From contig NC_092693.1 of the NCBI RefSeq assembly GCF_964275005.1, positions 29,772,173 through 29,836,172 on the forward strand: a stretch of 64,000 nt of DNA. The letters are read 5' to 3'. The stretch is from Diadema setosum (lineage: Eukaryota > Echinodermata > Echinoidea > Diadematoida > Diadematidae). The notes below the pieces were generated by a model. That model was not told where the DNA came from and made no database searches. It saw nothing but the letters and a program-made list of their open reading frames with translations. Every line of letters begins with the position of its first letter. Positions within the stretch are counted from its first letter, which is position 1. The position numbers and the translations under genes were made by a program. Below are positions 42,561 to 53,989 of the stretch, in pieces.

Positions 42561-45199
42561 TGAGCTCGACCGACCAACCGCAGGGCCATCCAACCTGCAG
42601 AGTGATTCCTATATAACCCCATACATACAATCTTGTACTATGTGTTGGTGCAATATATGGGGGTAGAGAAGGGAAATGACTCTAGCGATCACAAACCTAT
42701 AGAAATATAGAGATTTTTATTTTACAAATTTTAATTTTAACGATAACTCATGATAGGTAAGTACGTTATGTGCTTTGGCATAATATAATTGTTACTATTT
42801 TTCTTAACCATGTTAACTGCTGTCTTATCTTGTTTGAAAAAGGTCTATTTTTAAGCAATTTTAGCACTTCTGCTGATAAAGCACTATCATAAGCAACCAT
42901 TAGTATTAAGATTCTATTGAAGAGAGAAATTCTAGAAGAGAATGCATACCACTTGTACAAGTTTTACGAATATTCTTCTAGTAATGAAGACTTTTCAAGT
43001 AGAATTCTTCATATATCTGGCAAGCTCAATGAATCAGATTTAATTGTAATGTCTTGGAGCTTATGCTACGTAGAACAGTCTTGAAGGGCATTTATACTTG
43101 AATATTACCACAATACAGTTAACTGATGAATTTTGTATGCAATTTCAAAACATGTATTCATGCAAGTTGATATTCGTGGGAGAAGAAATGAATTAGGTTA
43201 TGTGGAAGGCTAAATATGGAAAATTTATCACAGCATGGAAAGTCAAATATATGGATAGGTAGGGAACTGAGTTTATATTTACATAAATTTGTGAAATATC
43301 TCTTCGACAGTCAAATTCACATTCTTTCATGAAGTAAATATCTTTTCTCAGAGATATGTCCTCATATTTTCATAATTATACAGATGCCTGAAAATGAATT
43401 ATACTAGTACTCATGTTGATGCTTTAAACTTGCAAACGGTCAAAAAATATCAATGAACTTCAGTTCATGCACATTGTTTTTCAGTGTGCATTTGTCTTTG
43501 ACTGTATTTCGCAATCTATATACAGTAGATGGTTAAGGCAACAATTTTCTTGCATATTATTGCTGCTATGTACAACAAAAATTGAATTAATTTTCTCACT
43601 GACTAAAGTAATGCAAAAATTATTTCTCTGAAACCAACCCACACAGAGAAGAATTGATTATTTTCATGCATTGATTGTTAATATATTCTTCCTAACTTTT
43701 GTTATTCATCAGAACAAAACTTTTCAATCAATTCTTAATCCTGCTTTCTTCCTTCTTCTGTAATGATTCTTTCTTTTCTGTCTGCTTTCTTATTGCAACC
43801 TGCAGAAAAAAAATAATCTAAAATTGCTTGATAGTAACCTTGTCTCTGGTCACCAGATATCCTCCATGTCTGATTGGGATTCTTCAAGTACGTAGGCTGT
43901 GTCAGGCTTTTGAAGGAGAAGCCATGTTGATGGACTCTGACATGATGTGGTCTTCTTCAGCACAGATCTCAGGCTGCCGAGTGTAGCAGTTTCAGTTCTT
44001 TCACAACCTACATGATATATTATCCATGTACATACGAAGATAACAAAGATCCCGATTATGTTTTTAGTATATTTTACTGTATTCTTATACCGCACCACAA
44101 GTCAAACATTATTTTATTGTAGTCTACACACGCTTTTACTTCAATTGTGGAGGGAAAAAATGAATCTTTGATAAGTAAATTCTGGGAGATTATAGCAATG
44201 GCAAACTTTGCGCAACTTTCAACTTTTCAAGGGAGTATTTCGCTCTGTTTATCAACATGCTGCCTGCATGCTTCCTTTAGGGAAATGTAAATCATTATTA
44301 TATTTGAATGCCTGTTCTTCGAACTCGACATGTTCTGCTAAAAGGGAAAAAAAGTGCCAGGTTCTAAAACACCAACAGATAGAAGCCATTTTAAATCCTT
44401 CGGATTCTGCCAGCAAAATATTGCTGACTAAGAGATGTAGATCTATTAAGGCCTGTCAGTTCAGGGACTTGTGCTGCAAAGGCTTTGTCAATGGCAACAT
44501 CCACAGTCAGGTCTATTACAGTTTTATAGGACTAAAGAAGTAGACCTAAGAATAAGAGTAATACTACAGGAAGTGTAGTACTCCTGTTACTTTGTAGTAG
44601 ATCTAAAACCATCACTGTAGTCTTTGAAATTTATCTCATGGCAAAGATTTTCAGAGGGTTATCCTTTAGTAACGATAAGAAATATACAGCCAGGGCCAAA
44701 CATGCAACCAGACATTCATAGTACTGTCTGGATACACACACTATTAATGTTAGCAGGATGTCCCACCTCCCTGGTGATGTCAATGACAATCAAAACCGTT
44801 AATCGCTGAATGGGAGTGACCCACAGATAAATTGGGTAAGATATCCCTCCTCCATCAGCCTAGAAATGGAGTCTAACAGATGTTTTGAATTGTGCTCTAC
44901 ACATAATAAAATAATATTATTACTCACCAGTAAAGAGAGACGAACTCAGGTCATGATGTTCCCAATCGGCCGATGGTCCCTATTCGTGTAGGCATTGCTA
45001 CCTGTCACGAGATTAAGTCACAACGAAGCTGCAGCAGATTTGGAATACTCGAGTCGGTAGCTTTAAATGGCTAAGAAGCTAGAGTTAGCTATACATAGCT
45101 CCAGCTACCAATATGAAGTTAGATATTCGACGTTCGATATATTCACGTACGGAAATATCGAACATCAGACTTGTTCAATATTTGCGGAAACATTGTGTT
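42561..45199. other. no supported gene
   Basis: AT-rich. A minus-strand frame at 43850-44030 follows an acceptor-like ATCATGTAG and reads GCERTETATLGSLRSVLKKT, then SPSTWLLLQKPDTAYVLEES and SQSDMEDIW-stop. It could be a last exon but matches nothing I know. A plus-strand frame at 44208-44543 has no ATG start and is Cys-containing but unrecognised. Confidence 0.35.
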
Positions 45200-45299
45200 T
45201 GCACAGAATCTTTTGAATTAAGAACGTGCGGGGCTCGAAAATTTGGAATCTAAAAACTTAATTTACATATTACAAATATAACATAAAATGACCAGGTCC

Positions 45300-45900
45300 C
45301 TTGGATACCTACATTATCTTCTGTTGCCCGGGATCAAAGGTTAGTAATTACAAGAAACTATTAAATTATTGTTATTAGGTATGGGTAAGTTTAAATTTAA
45401 TTGGTCATGAGCCGGTTTAAAATAGATATGATAAACATTTTTACAAATATCATGAAATTACCAAATTTTGGTACCGGCCAATAGGAGAAAGGTGCCAGAA
45501 ATTGACCATTTCTGAAATATTTGGAAATTTTTGTATTTTTCTTTGTAATAATAGTATGCTTGTGATTAGATGTTGTTGATATCCCTATTGACCAGTGTGA
45601 AATTGATACATTTGACATTTCATTTCCCATAAATCACCAACCCTTGGTCCGGCCTATAGGAGATAGTTACCTGAAAGGATCAATTTTGTGAATTATTTAG
45701 AAATGTCAATGATCAATTTTTTCCTTATTACGTATAGGTGTGTGTGAATATTGATTGATTTCCCCAATGGATCAGTTTGAAACAGATATAATAGTCATTA
45801 TATTACCAATTTCTCTTCATTACCAACGTTTAATCACGTCTTATAGGAGATAGGGACCAAAATGGCCCATTTGTGACATATTTGAAATATCTCTATTATC
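45300..45900. repeat. three diverged tandem units of about 180-188 bp
   Basis: CCGGCCAATAGGAGAAAGG (45475), CCGGCCTATAGGAGATAG (45650) and GTCTTATAGGAGATAGGGAC (45838) recur with shared flanks (ACCAATTT, TTTCATTTC, GATATGATAA, TGTGA.ATATTT). The units are old and strongly diverged. Confidence 0.5.
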
Positions 45901-46682
45901 ATCGTTCAGTATGCATGAATAAATATTGCTCTTCTCCGCTGTTTACATTAATGATTATTAAGCTACACATTTGTTTCAATTCTCTCCACCGTCTGCACTG
46001 GAAATGTAAAAGACTCTGTTTACATAACGTTTCCACAAATATCGATCATTCTATTATCAATTAAACAAGTTTGACAATGGTCATTTCGTTACGAACATCT
46101 CAAGTTGAAGAACTGTCTGACTTCAAACTGGTGCTCCAGCCAAGCTCGGTACGCGCACGCAGGGTAAAATAACACCAAACATTTAACCTCTTTGAATAAC
46201 ACAAAGGTGTTAACCCTAATGCACGGCCCGGCGCGCGCTAGGGTAATTTCAGTGCACATAGGCCCTACACACAAGGTTTGTTTACCAATGAAAGTTCAAG
46301 TTAGATTTTGAATCAGACTCATTTGCCCATCTTAAGAAGGCTGATTAAAATAAAAACCTTGATTTGATTTATTCCATGGACTAAATCCAGCACGATATAG
46401 GTGTACCTTTCATACGCGAGTATCAACGTATTACGGTTATCATTTCATATCTGCTAGCTAAGCATAAACGCAATCAGTCACATACATTCACGCAGAAGAA
46501 ATTTGCATAAAAATAATGGGCTAAATTCAAAATACCTTCGTGAATACGGGCCATAGACTCTACCAAATTCTATAATTCTACTTGGTAAGATTAGGTACTT
46601 TGAGCTGGATGTGCCTCCATTCGCTGTAAGGAGGTCGCTTATTACATCCTCTTTGCATGTACAGCATTTACATTACGCACAA
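45901..46682. other. no gene seen
   Basis: Non-coding. GCCCGGCGCGCGCTAGGGTA near 46225 is a small GC-rich patch. Confidence 0.4.
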
Positions 46683-48270
46683 CAGGGTCCCTTGTTACAG
46701 CACATTTCGGTAACTGCACATTTTGGTTTAAAAAAAAAATGTTACCAAAATGTGCCGTTAGTGCACCTATACCTAACGGGATCACCTGTTACCAAAATGT
46801 GCAGTTAAAAATGGATTTGCCTGCACATTTTGGACAATCTGTACATTTTGGTAACGGGACTAAAAACCCACAGAATGTACCTGCGTGGGAGCTGCCTGCG
46901 AGGTGCTGCCGCTAAGGGCCTCCTTCTTGCGTTCTGCGTGTACCTCTGCGAGCAATCCCCGCGACTCACCCGGAAAAGAAGTTTTGGTCATGCCCTAACC
47001 TTTGCTGGGGGTAAATCGGACTTGCGTGCGTACCTCCGGGCAAATACGGGCGAGATACGCGCTAGATACTGTCAGGTGCGGACCAACTGTGGAAAGCTCC
47101 GGGTAGCAAGTCAACCCGCAAAACTTCCCCAGATACGGTATGACAAGGCCTTGAGCATGCTCAAATTATGTTCCGCGTCAGTCGCGGGGGTACACGCAGA
47201 ACACAAGTAGGAGACCCTTACCGGCAGCACCTTGCAGGAAACTCAAACGCAGGTACTTCGCAGTACCCGTACGTCGCTCGTAACAGAAAACGGATCGGTT
47301 TCAAAGCTCTCACGCAAGTCACACGGAATACACGCAAGTAGAGGGTAAGTGGCACGCGTCTAGCAGGTAAGACACAAGCACGAAACTCGCAAACATTCTT
47401 TTCCGCCCGCAGAAAATTTTCCTGTGCGCTGGAAAATCCCTACTCACAACAAGCCCGCGTAGCTGGCCCGGAAAGGTGTGACATGGCCTTACAGGCTGTG
47501 TCACATCTTTCAGGGCAAGCCTTGCGTGCGACTTGCAAAGAACAATTTTTACTACACGGAGGTCCCCGCAGATGACCTGCACATTACAGTACCTAGCACG
47601 TATCTCATCCGTAGTCGCGTGGAGGTGCGCACGCAAATCCTTTTTACCCTCAACCATGTTTAGGCCTTGTCACACCTTTCCGGGCAAGCTACGCGGGCTT
47701 GTTGCGTGTGGGGATTTTCCAGTATACCGGACAATTTCTGAGGGCAGACAAGGATTTGGGCGAGCTGTGCATGTGTCTTACTTGCTGGATGCGTTCTACT
47801 TATGTTCTTCTTGCAGGTATTCTGTGTGACCTGCGTGCCAGGCGCATTGGGCTGACAACTCAGAAATTCATCTGAAGGAATGGCAGAAGTCCAACAGAAA
47901 TGACAGAATGTCATTGTCTTGGCCGCGCTGGCCGCATACGGGGACTGCGAAGTACCTGCGTGGGAGTTGCCTGCGAGGTGCTGCGGGTAAATCGGACTTG
48001 CGTGCGCAGCTCCGGGCAACGACGGGCGAGATAATTTTCCTACATGGTGAAAAAAAAAAAAAAAAAACTTATTCGCAACAAGCCCGCGTAGCTTGCCTAG
48101 AAAGGTGTGACACGGCCTTTAGGCTACCGAACTCGTTCTGTGGGGGACAAAACCAACTGAACTTACAATTTGTTTTTGTGATGATTGTCGAGGAGCAGAA
48201 AGTTACCAAAACGTGCCGCCATGTCCTGCACAATTTGGTAAATTTACCAAAATGTGCAGTAACATCCCTG
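46683..48270. mobile_element. composite element with CAGGG..CCCTG ends and TTACCAAAATGTGC repeats
   Basis: The left CAGGGTCCCTTGTTACAGCA continues with GGTAACTGCACATTTTGG. The inverted right end reads CAGGGATGTTACTGCACATT TTGG, so the ends mirror each other. GTTACCAAAATGTGC units recur in both arms. The interior consists of several GGCCNTGTCACACC-type elements. Flanking 8-mers do not match, so no target duplication is claimed. CAGGG termini are hAT-like. Confidence 0.45.
47663..48119. mobile_element. 457-bp TA-flanked MITE, GGCCTTGTCACACC family
   Basis: The left end GGCCTTGTCACACCTTTCCG and the inverted right end AAGGCCGTGTCACACCTTTC both continue GGCAAGCTACGCGGGCTTGT. TA lies outside both ends (47661-47662 and 48120-48121). 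Further partial copies run through 46850-47660, with internal ends back to back near 47487-47493. Related ends recur at 63192-63790. Confidence 0.65.
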
Positions 48271-48422
48271 CTGGAGCTTGAACGCGCAATATCACTTTTC
48301 ATTTCTCACTTCTTGCACTTGCGTGCATTAAATGCATATTATGTGATGCGTTTAGACCAATCACGGTGGTTTAATTTAAAAAAAAAAATGCACCAATCTA
48401 AAATTTCCATGACGTTCACTAT

Positions 48423-48620
48423 AAAATGGAGGTCCCGTGTGTGAGAGAGTAACAACTCATGCACGTAAAAGATCCCGCTTCATTTATTCATCGCAAAGAG
48501 CAGGGTGTTTAACCCGGTGAAGCGGTCCCGCAACTCACATCCAACTGGACCGCATGGAAGACCAGCTAAACGTAGCTGAATATGGGCTATCCAGCCATCT
48601 TCTCAGATGGAAATGAACAA
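48423..48620 (+). mobile_element. about 195-bp SINE-like insertion in HYR unit 1
   Basis: The other three HYR units run directly from GTTCACTATCAAAT into YGAACAGAAAG. Unit 1 has about 195 extra bases at that point, including ATGCACGTAAAAGATCCCGC, CGCAAAGAGCAGGGTGTTTA and ACCCGGTGAAGC. These phrases recall widespread invertebrate short interspersed elements. No RNA polymerase III boxes were confirmed and no target duplication is clear. Confidence 0.45.
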
Positions 48621-48677
48621 ACAAATTGAACAGAAAAGCTTAAAAGGATTTGAAAATGAGTATAAGTAATGACATAC

Positions 48678-48926
48678 GTGTCTGTACTGTAACTGTGAAG
48701 GTGCAGCTGCCAGTGTTTCCGCTACCATCAGCATAGACATATGTCACATCAGTTACTCCAACGTTGAAAGTACTTCCAGGGGTATGGGTGGATGATTGAA
48801 TAACTGCCACACCAGAGACATCAGTAGCAGTTGGCAGGCTCCATGTCACTGCAGTGGATGTTACACCCAGCTCAACAGTGCTGACTATATTTGGTGGACA
48901 AGTCACCACTGGTCCTATTGTATCCT
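48678..48926 (-). CDS. HYR exon, array unit 1 (most downstream)
   Basis: 249-bp exon (83 codons), phase 1-1: acceptor TTGTTATTTCAG, donor ACAC/GTATGT. It encodes DTIGPVVTCPPNIVSTVELG, VTSTAVTWSLPTATDVSGVA, VIQSSTHTPGSTFNVGVTDV and TYVYADGSGNTGSCTFTVTV QT. The HYR hallmarks are CPPN, VTW, PxAxD, STHxPGSxFxVGxTxVTY, and a closing CTFTV. Two cysteines form the domain's likely disulphide. Joining with the next unit recreates a Gln codon at the junction. Extracellular adhesion is the usual role of HYR repeats in hyalin-type proteins. Confidence 0.85.
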
Positions 48927-49346
48927 CTGAAATAACAAAGGATATGAAATGGTTGAATAATCTCTCCTGTTTTATGCGTGTCAATTATTATTTATACAGG
49001 GGTTATTTCATTTGAAATTTACAATTTCCGCACTTGCAGCTTATACGACACATTAGGCATGCACAGACGACATTGAATCATACCTGACTCATTTTAAATG
49101 TACATAGTAAAGAAGACATGTAACACCTGAATGTATATGCATTCCACTTATTTCAGTGATATTGATTCATAATGTAAACTTCCCCCGTGTGTTTGCATAT
49201 TTTCTCAAATAAAGGCACATTTTGAACAGGTCAAAAAAAAAAAAACAAAAAACACTGCACCAATCTAAAATTTCCATGACGTTCACTATCAAATTGAACA
49301 GAAAGAGCTTAAAAAGATTTGAAAATGAGTATAAGTAATGACATAC

Positions 49347-49595
49347 GTGTCTGTACTGTAACTGTGAAGGTGCAGCTGCCAGTGTTTCCGCTACCATCAG
49401 CATAGACATATGTCACATCAGTTACTCCAACGTTGAAAGTACTTCCAGGGTTATGGGTGGATGATTGAATAACTGCCACACCAGAGACATCAGTAGCAGT
49501 TGGCAGAGTCCATGTCACTGCAGTGGATGCTACACCCAGCTCGACAGTGCTGACTATATTTGGTGGACAAGTCACCACTGGTCCTATTGTATCCT
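49347..49595 (-). CDS. HYR exon, array unit 2
   Basis: 249 bp, phase 1-1, same acceptor and donor as unit 1. The protein differs from unit 1 at only three residues (VASTAVTWTL in place of VTSTAVTWSL; THNPGS in place of THTPGS). Units 1 and 2 are the closest pair in the array. Confidence 0.85.
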
Positions 49596-50009
49596 CTGAA
49601 ATAACAAAGGATATGAAATGGTTGAATAATCTCTCCTGTTTTATGCGTGTCAATTATTATTTATACAGGGGTTATTTCATTTGAAATTTACAATTTCCGC
49701 ACTTGCAGCTTATACGACACATTAGGCATGCACAGACGACATTGAATCATACCTGACTCATTTTAAATGTACATAGTAAAGAAGACATGTAACACCTAAA
49801 TGTATTATGCATTCCACTTGTTTCAGTGATATTGATTCATAATATAAACTTCCCCCGTGTATTTGCATATTTTCTCAAATAAAGGCACATTTTGAACAGG
49901 TAAAAAAAAAACCACTGCACCAATCTCAAATTTCCATGACGTTCACTATCAAATCGAACAGAAAGAGCTTAAAAGGATTTGAAAATGAGTATAAGTAATG
50001 ACATCATAC

Positions 50010-50258
50010 GTGTCTGTACTGTAACTGTGAAGGTGCAGCTGCCAGTGTTTCCACTACCATCAGCATAGACATATGTCACATCAGTTACTCCAACGTTGAA
50101 AGCACTTCCAGGGGAATGGGTGGATGATTGAAAAACGGCCACACCAGAGACGTCAGTAGCAGTTGGCAGGTTCCATGTCACTGCAGTGGATGTTACACCC
50201 AGCTCAACAGTGCTGACTATATTTGGTGGACAAGTCACCACAGGTCCTGTTGTATCCT
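50010..50258 (-). CDS. HYR exon, array unit 3
   Basis: 249 bp, phase 1-1; donor ACAC/GTATGA. It encodes DTTGPVVTCPPNIVSTVELG and onward, with NLPTATD, VAVFQSSTHSPGSAFNVG and the same closing strand. It shares DTTGPVV and FQSSTHSPGS with unit 4, so units 3 and 4 form a second related pair. Confidence 0.85.
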
Positions 50259-50685
50259 CTGAAATAATAAAGGATATGAAATGGTTGAATTATCTCTTCT
50301 TTTGTATACTATATAGTCAAGTATCATCTATGCAGGGGTTACTTCATTTGAGATTTACAATTTTGGCACTTGCAGCTTTTACGACACATCAGGCATACAC
50401 AGACGGCATTGAAGCATACCTGACTCATTTTAAATGTACATAGTAAAGAAGACATGTAACACTTACTTGTAATTATAATATGCATTCCACTTGTTTCAGT
50501 GATATTGATTCATAATATAAACTTCCCCCATGTGTTTGCATATTTTCTCAAATAAAGGCACATTTTGAACACGTAAAAAAAAAAACAACACTGCACCAAT
50601 CTAAAATTTCCATGACGTTCACTATCAAATCGAACAGAAAGAGCTTAAAAGGATTTGAAAATGAGTATAAGTAATGACATCATAC

Positions 50686-50934
50686 CTGTCTGTACTGTAA
50701 CTGTGAAGGTGCAGCTGCCAGTGTTTCCGCTACCATCAGCATAGACATATGTCACATCAGTTACTCCAACGTTGAAAGTACTTCCAGGGGAATGGGTGGA
50801 TGACTGAAAAACGGTAACACCAGAGACATCAGTAGCAGTTGGCAGGCTCCATGTCACTGCAGTGGATGTTACACCCAGCTTGACAGTGCTGACTATATTT
50901 GGTGGACAAGTCACCACAGGTCCTGTTGTATGCT
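50686..50934 (-). CDS. HYR exon, array unit 4 (most upstream intact)
   Basis: 249 bp, phase 1-1; donor ACAG/GTATGA. It begins HTTGPVVTCPPNIVSTVKLG and differs from unit 3 by a few residues. Beyond its acceptor the repeated intron sequence ends and unique sequence begins (about 50950), so this is the upstream edge of the regular array. Confidence 0.85.
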
Positions 50935-50935
50935 C

Positions 50936-51831
50936 TGAAATAATAAAGGATATAAACTGTGCTATCATTCATGTTGCATATGATTGAAACATGCAAAATA
51001 CATGTATTCAAATTCATTTCATTTCATTTCATTTATTTCATTCCTTCTTTCTTTTTCCTCAAACATAACACGAAATGAATCAAAAGATATAACATAGGCA
51101 TGTATTCGACTTTACATGGTAGATAATGGTTGACAAATACGAAATTATACATGCATACCGGCAAAATACAAAGTTATGTTTGGAGGAAAAAAGAAAGAAA
51201 GAACTGAGAGGTTCACTGAAAAGCATGCTTGTAAATTGTGAACCACTCAAAGGACTCTTGTGAATACATTAAACTTTTTTTTTTTTTACAAATCACAAAT
51301 TACCATTTATACAGGGGTCATTTCATTATAAACAGTATCAATAATTATAAAAGTTTTGACTTGTACACATCACGATTATATACAAATTTCACTGAATCAT
51401 ACCTGATACATTCATCTGTACATAATCAAAGTTAAGACATGTGACAGTAATGCACATTCCATTTGTTCCTTTGATCTTGGTAGAACATGTAATCCCAGGT
51501 TCTTACAGTACGGTGTGTTTTCTCAGATACCAAATAGTGTCAGTTTGTGTGGTAAGATACTACACAACACGTTGGGTCTCTATTCAGTCCATATAAATTA
51601 CAGGTAGAGAGAGAATTACTTACTGGACACTTCTAGTTTTCAGCATTGAAACATAAAAAGACTATAGTTATAATCCTAACTACCAGCCTGAGAGTATATA
51701 TATTTTTTTTCAGGAAACACACTTTGAAGTGAAAATATGACACAATTCAAAGAATTCCATACGGATTACTGGTAAAGTGGACGGAAATACTGATTATGAC
51801 TTGATGTTGAGCATGAGTCATGAAAACATAC
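50936..51831. other. intron between truncated and intact HYR exons
   Basis: No exon seen. ATTTC pentanucleotide repeats at 51014-51040 and a T-run at about 51275. Confidence 0.5.
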
Positions 51832-51895
51832 GTGTCTGTACTGTAACTTTGAAGTTGCAGCTGCCAGTATTTCCGAGACCATCAGCATAGACATA
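51832..51895 (-). pseudogene. truncated fifth HYR exon
   Basis: Only the last 21 codons remain, reading YVYADGLGNTGSCNFKVTVQ T with the donor ACAC/GTATG intact. Upstream on the minus strand the domain is replaced by a segment (about 51900-52018) that also occurs at 48262-48370. The first three quarters of the domain and the acceptor are gone. Confidence 0.75.
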
Positions 51896-51899
51896 ATTA

Positions 51900-52018
51900 T
51901 GTCACATCCCTGCTGAAGCTTGAACGCGCAATTATCACTTTTCGTTTCACGTATGTGCATGCGGACTGCGCGAAAAAAAAAAATGCATATTATGTGACGC
52001 GTTTAGACCAATCATGGT
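51900..52018. repeat. segment S, second copy at 48262-48370
   Basis: ACATCCCTGCTGAAGCTTGA, ACGCGCAATTATCACTTTTC and ATGCATATTATGTGACGCGT plus TTAGACCAATCATGGT match 48262-48368 closely. The intact copy continues CGGTGGTTTAATTT. Here that continuation is found only at 59920, after the hAT-like insertion. Confidence 0.8.
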
Positions 52019-52337
52019 CAAGGGCGTAGCGAGGGGGGGGGGGGTGTTTTGGGTGTTCAAACACCCCCCTTTGCCGAAATGGGGGTGTTTGAGGTGTTCA
52101 AACACCTCCCTTGGGCAAAAGGGAGGTGTTTGAGCTGTTCAACACCCCTCTTCAACAATGTTTAGATGTTAAAAAAATGAAACAAAAGCTGTCTTTACCG
52201 CTTTTATTTCCGTTTTGAATTCCGCCTTTCCTTTCTTTTGTGTTCATTTTCTTTCTCTCTCTCTCTCTTCCCTGCGTTGCTTTCTGGCCGAATCGCGAAG
52301 ATACATTGCGCATAATGTTCACCGTTTACCGGTATTA

Positions 52338-52492
52338 GGGAGCTTTAGATTTTAGACGCGCGGACGTTCAAAGAGAAAAAAAAAAAAACACGATCTGAGC
52401 GTGCGCAGTAGCGCGGATCAAGTTACTGCGCACACTCAGATCATGTTTGTTTTTTCTCTTTGAACGTCCGCGCGTCTAAAATCTAAAGATCC
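52338..52492. mobile_element. 155-bp PIF/Harbinger-like palindromic MITE
   Basis: TTA flanks both ends (52335-52337 and 52493-52495). The left GGGAGCTTTAGATTTTAGAC and the inverted right GGATCTTTAGATTTTAGACG continue through GCGCGGACGTTCAAAGAGAA in both arms. A further GATCTGAGYGTGCGCAGTA inversion lies at the centre. A 3-bp TTA duplication is characteristic of PIF/Harbinger. Confidence 0.8.
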
Positions 52493-52495
52493 TTA

Positions 52496-53981
52496 TTATA
52501 CCGTACGCGGTACCGTAAATTGTGTATGATGCACAATTATTATGTGTGTGCAATGCATGCTATACCGATTCTGTGACGCGCTTTGTGTATTATCGAAGCA
52601 TCGACGTTTCTGCTTCTTCTCTTCTTTCTTTTCCTCACCTTCTTGTCTTTTTTACTCCTTTTTTTCTTCATGTTTTTTCTTTTCCTTTTTTTTTTGCGTT
52701 TTGGGGGCGACCACACCCATCGTCCCCCTGGCTAAACGGGTGTGGTCTGGGTCAGGTTCTCCCATTTGTTTATACACAAAATGCGTCGGTTACTTATCCA
52801 ATGCTGTTTTGCGCCCTTTTCCATAATTATGCATGGCAGGCGTTACACCAAAAACGGCGATCTATCCGGTCTTCCCCTCTCCATTATCTTTTGTAAAAGT
52901 AATTCATGAAATTGGGGTCTTAAGTCTTAACTATACCGATGGTTCATACATTTATTACTAGTAGTAACATTGGTTATACGAGCACAATTTCGCCGGCGGA
53001 GGGGAGGGGAGCTGAACCTTTCGGCTTTTTGCCAAATTATCAACTTCCTTATTTTCCCAAAATAAAGTGAGAAAAAACGCTACACAATGCACTGCCTCAA
53101 ATTTTGATTTTTTGTTCTTAATAATTGAAGTTAATTTAAGCTAATTTGTGTGTGTGTGTGTGTGGGGGGGGGGGGGGATCCAGACTATTAACACTAATAT
53201 AAAAACAAAAGCCTTTAGCTGCCACTTCCATTTCCGGAAAGTGAATAATTTTTATTCCTCCAAAGTTAAACTACTCTGTCTCAGATTTGACCACAAATTT
53301 TGAAGATAAAAATAATTTGAATGAGTTTTGATAATATAATTATTAGACCCATTCATATCCGGGTTTTATTCTTTTCTTCCTTTTTTTTTTTTGTTGGCGG
53401 AGGCGCACAAAACTAAAAGTTCCTAATTTTTTCACGATCGACACTCTTAATAGCCCTGTCATGACGTGCCAGTATCAGCAGACCTAAGTTAGTTCTGTTC
53501 TGTAGTGTCTGGTGTGGGAATATTTTATTCGCCAACGCAGTGCATCTGTGCAAGACGAAAATGGGAAGTTGTTGCAATGAAAGATTCTTTGTAATGATTC
53601 AACTAGGTATCGACTAAGATTTTACACTCAATGTCTAAAATCATTTAATATCAAATTATTTGCATTTAATGCCACTTTTTGAACACCTCCAATATTACCG
53701 GGGGATGCATGTATGTTCTTGAGGGACGCACATTGCACCGTGCATTGCCCCCCCCCCACACACACACACACCATGGGAGTAAATCCCGGGGGATGGGGGG
53801 GATATATCCCCCCCCCCCCCGAAATGGAGGAGGGGGGATGGCCTGTACAATCACCCCCCCCCCCCCGAAATTTGAGGGAAAAAATGGAGGAAGCAGAAAT
53901 GTGATTGCATCAATTTTGGCATATTGCATGACGTTCGTACGCCCGCCTCCAGACAGGTAACAGAGCTGAATAGTCTTGTAG
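52496..53981. other. interior of the hAT-like insertion, no gene
   Basis: T/C-rich stretch at 52610-52700, a GACCACACCC..GGGTGTGGTC hairpin at about 52708-52745, GT and G-runs at 53145-53178, and C/G-runs at 53747-53870. Open frames here are low-complexity artefacts. Confidence 0.5.
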
Positions 53982-53989
53982 GATAATGT

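Larger units (their letters stand above)
48390..50935 (-). repeat. tandem array of four HYR exon-intron units, 660-676 bp each
   Basis: The marker CACCAATCT recurs at 48390, 49258, 49918 and 50594. The spacings are 868 (673 without the 195-bp insertion in unit 1), 660 and 676 bp. Introns are nearly as similar as exons, so the duplications are recent or kept alike by gene conversion. Each unit carries one complete HYR exon on the minus strand. Confidence 0.9.

Noticed and set aside
43850-44098. Minus-strand frame with a hydrophobic stretch and SQSDMEDIW end
   Set aside because: The hydrophobic part lies before a possible acceptor and is probably intron; the rest matches no family.
47319-48444. 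Several 100-178-codon frames on both strands
   Set aside because: They run through MITEs of the GTCACACC family and change with each inverted copy; no protein family is seen.
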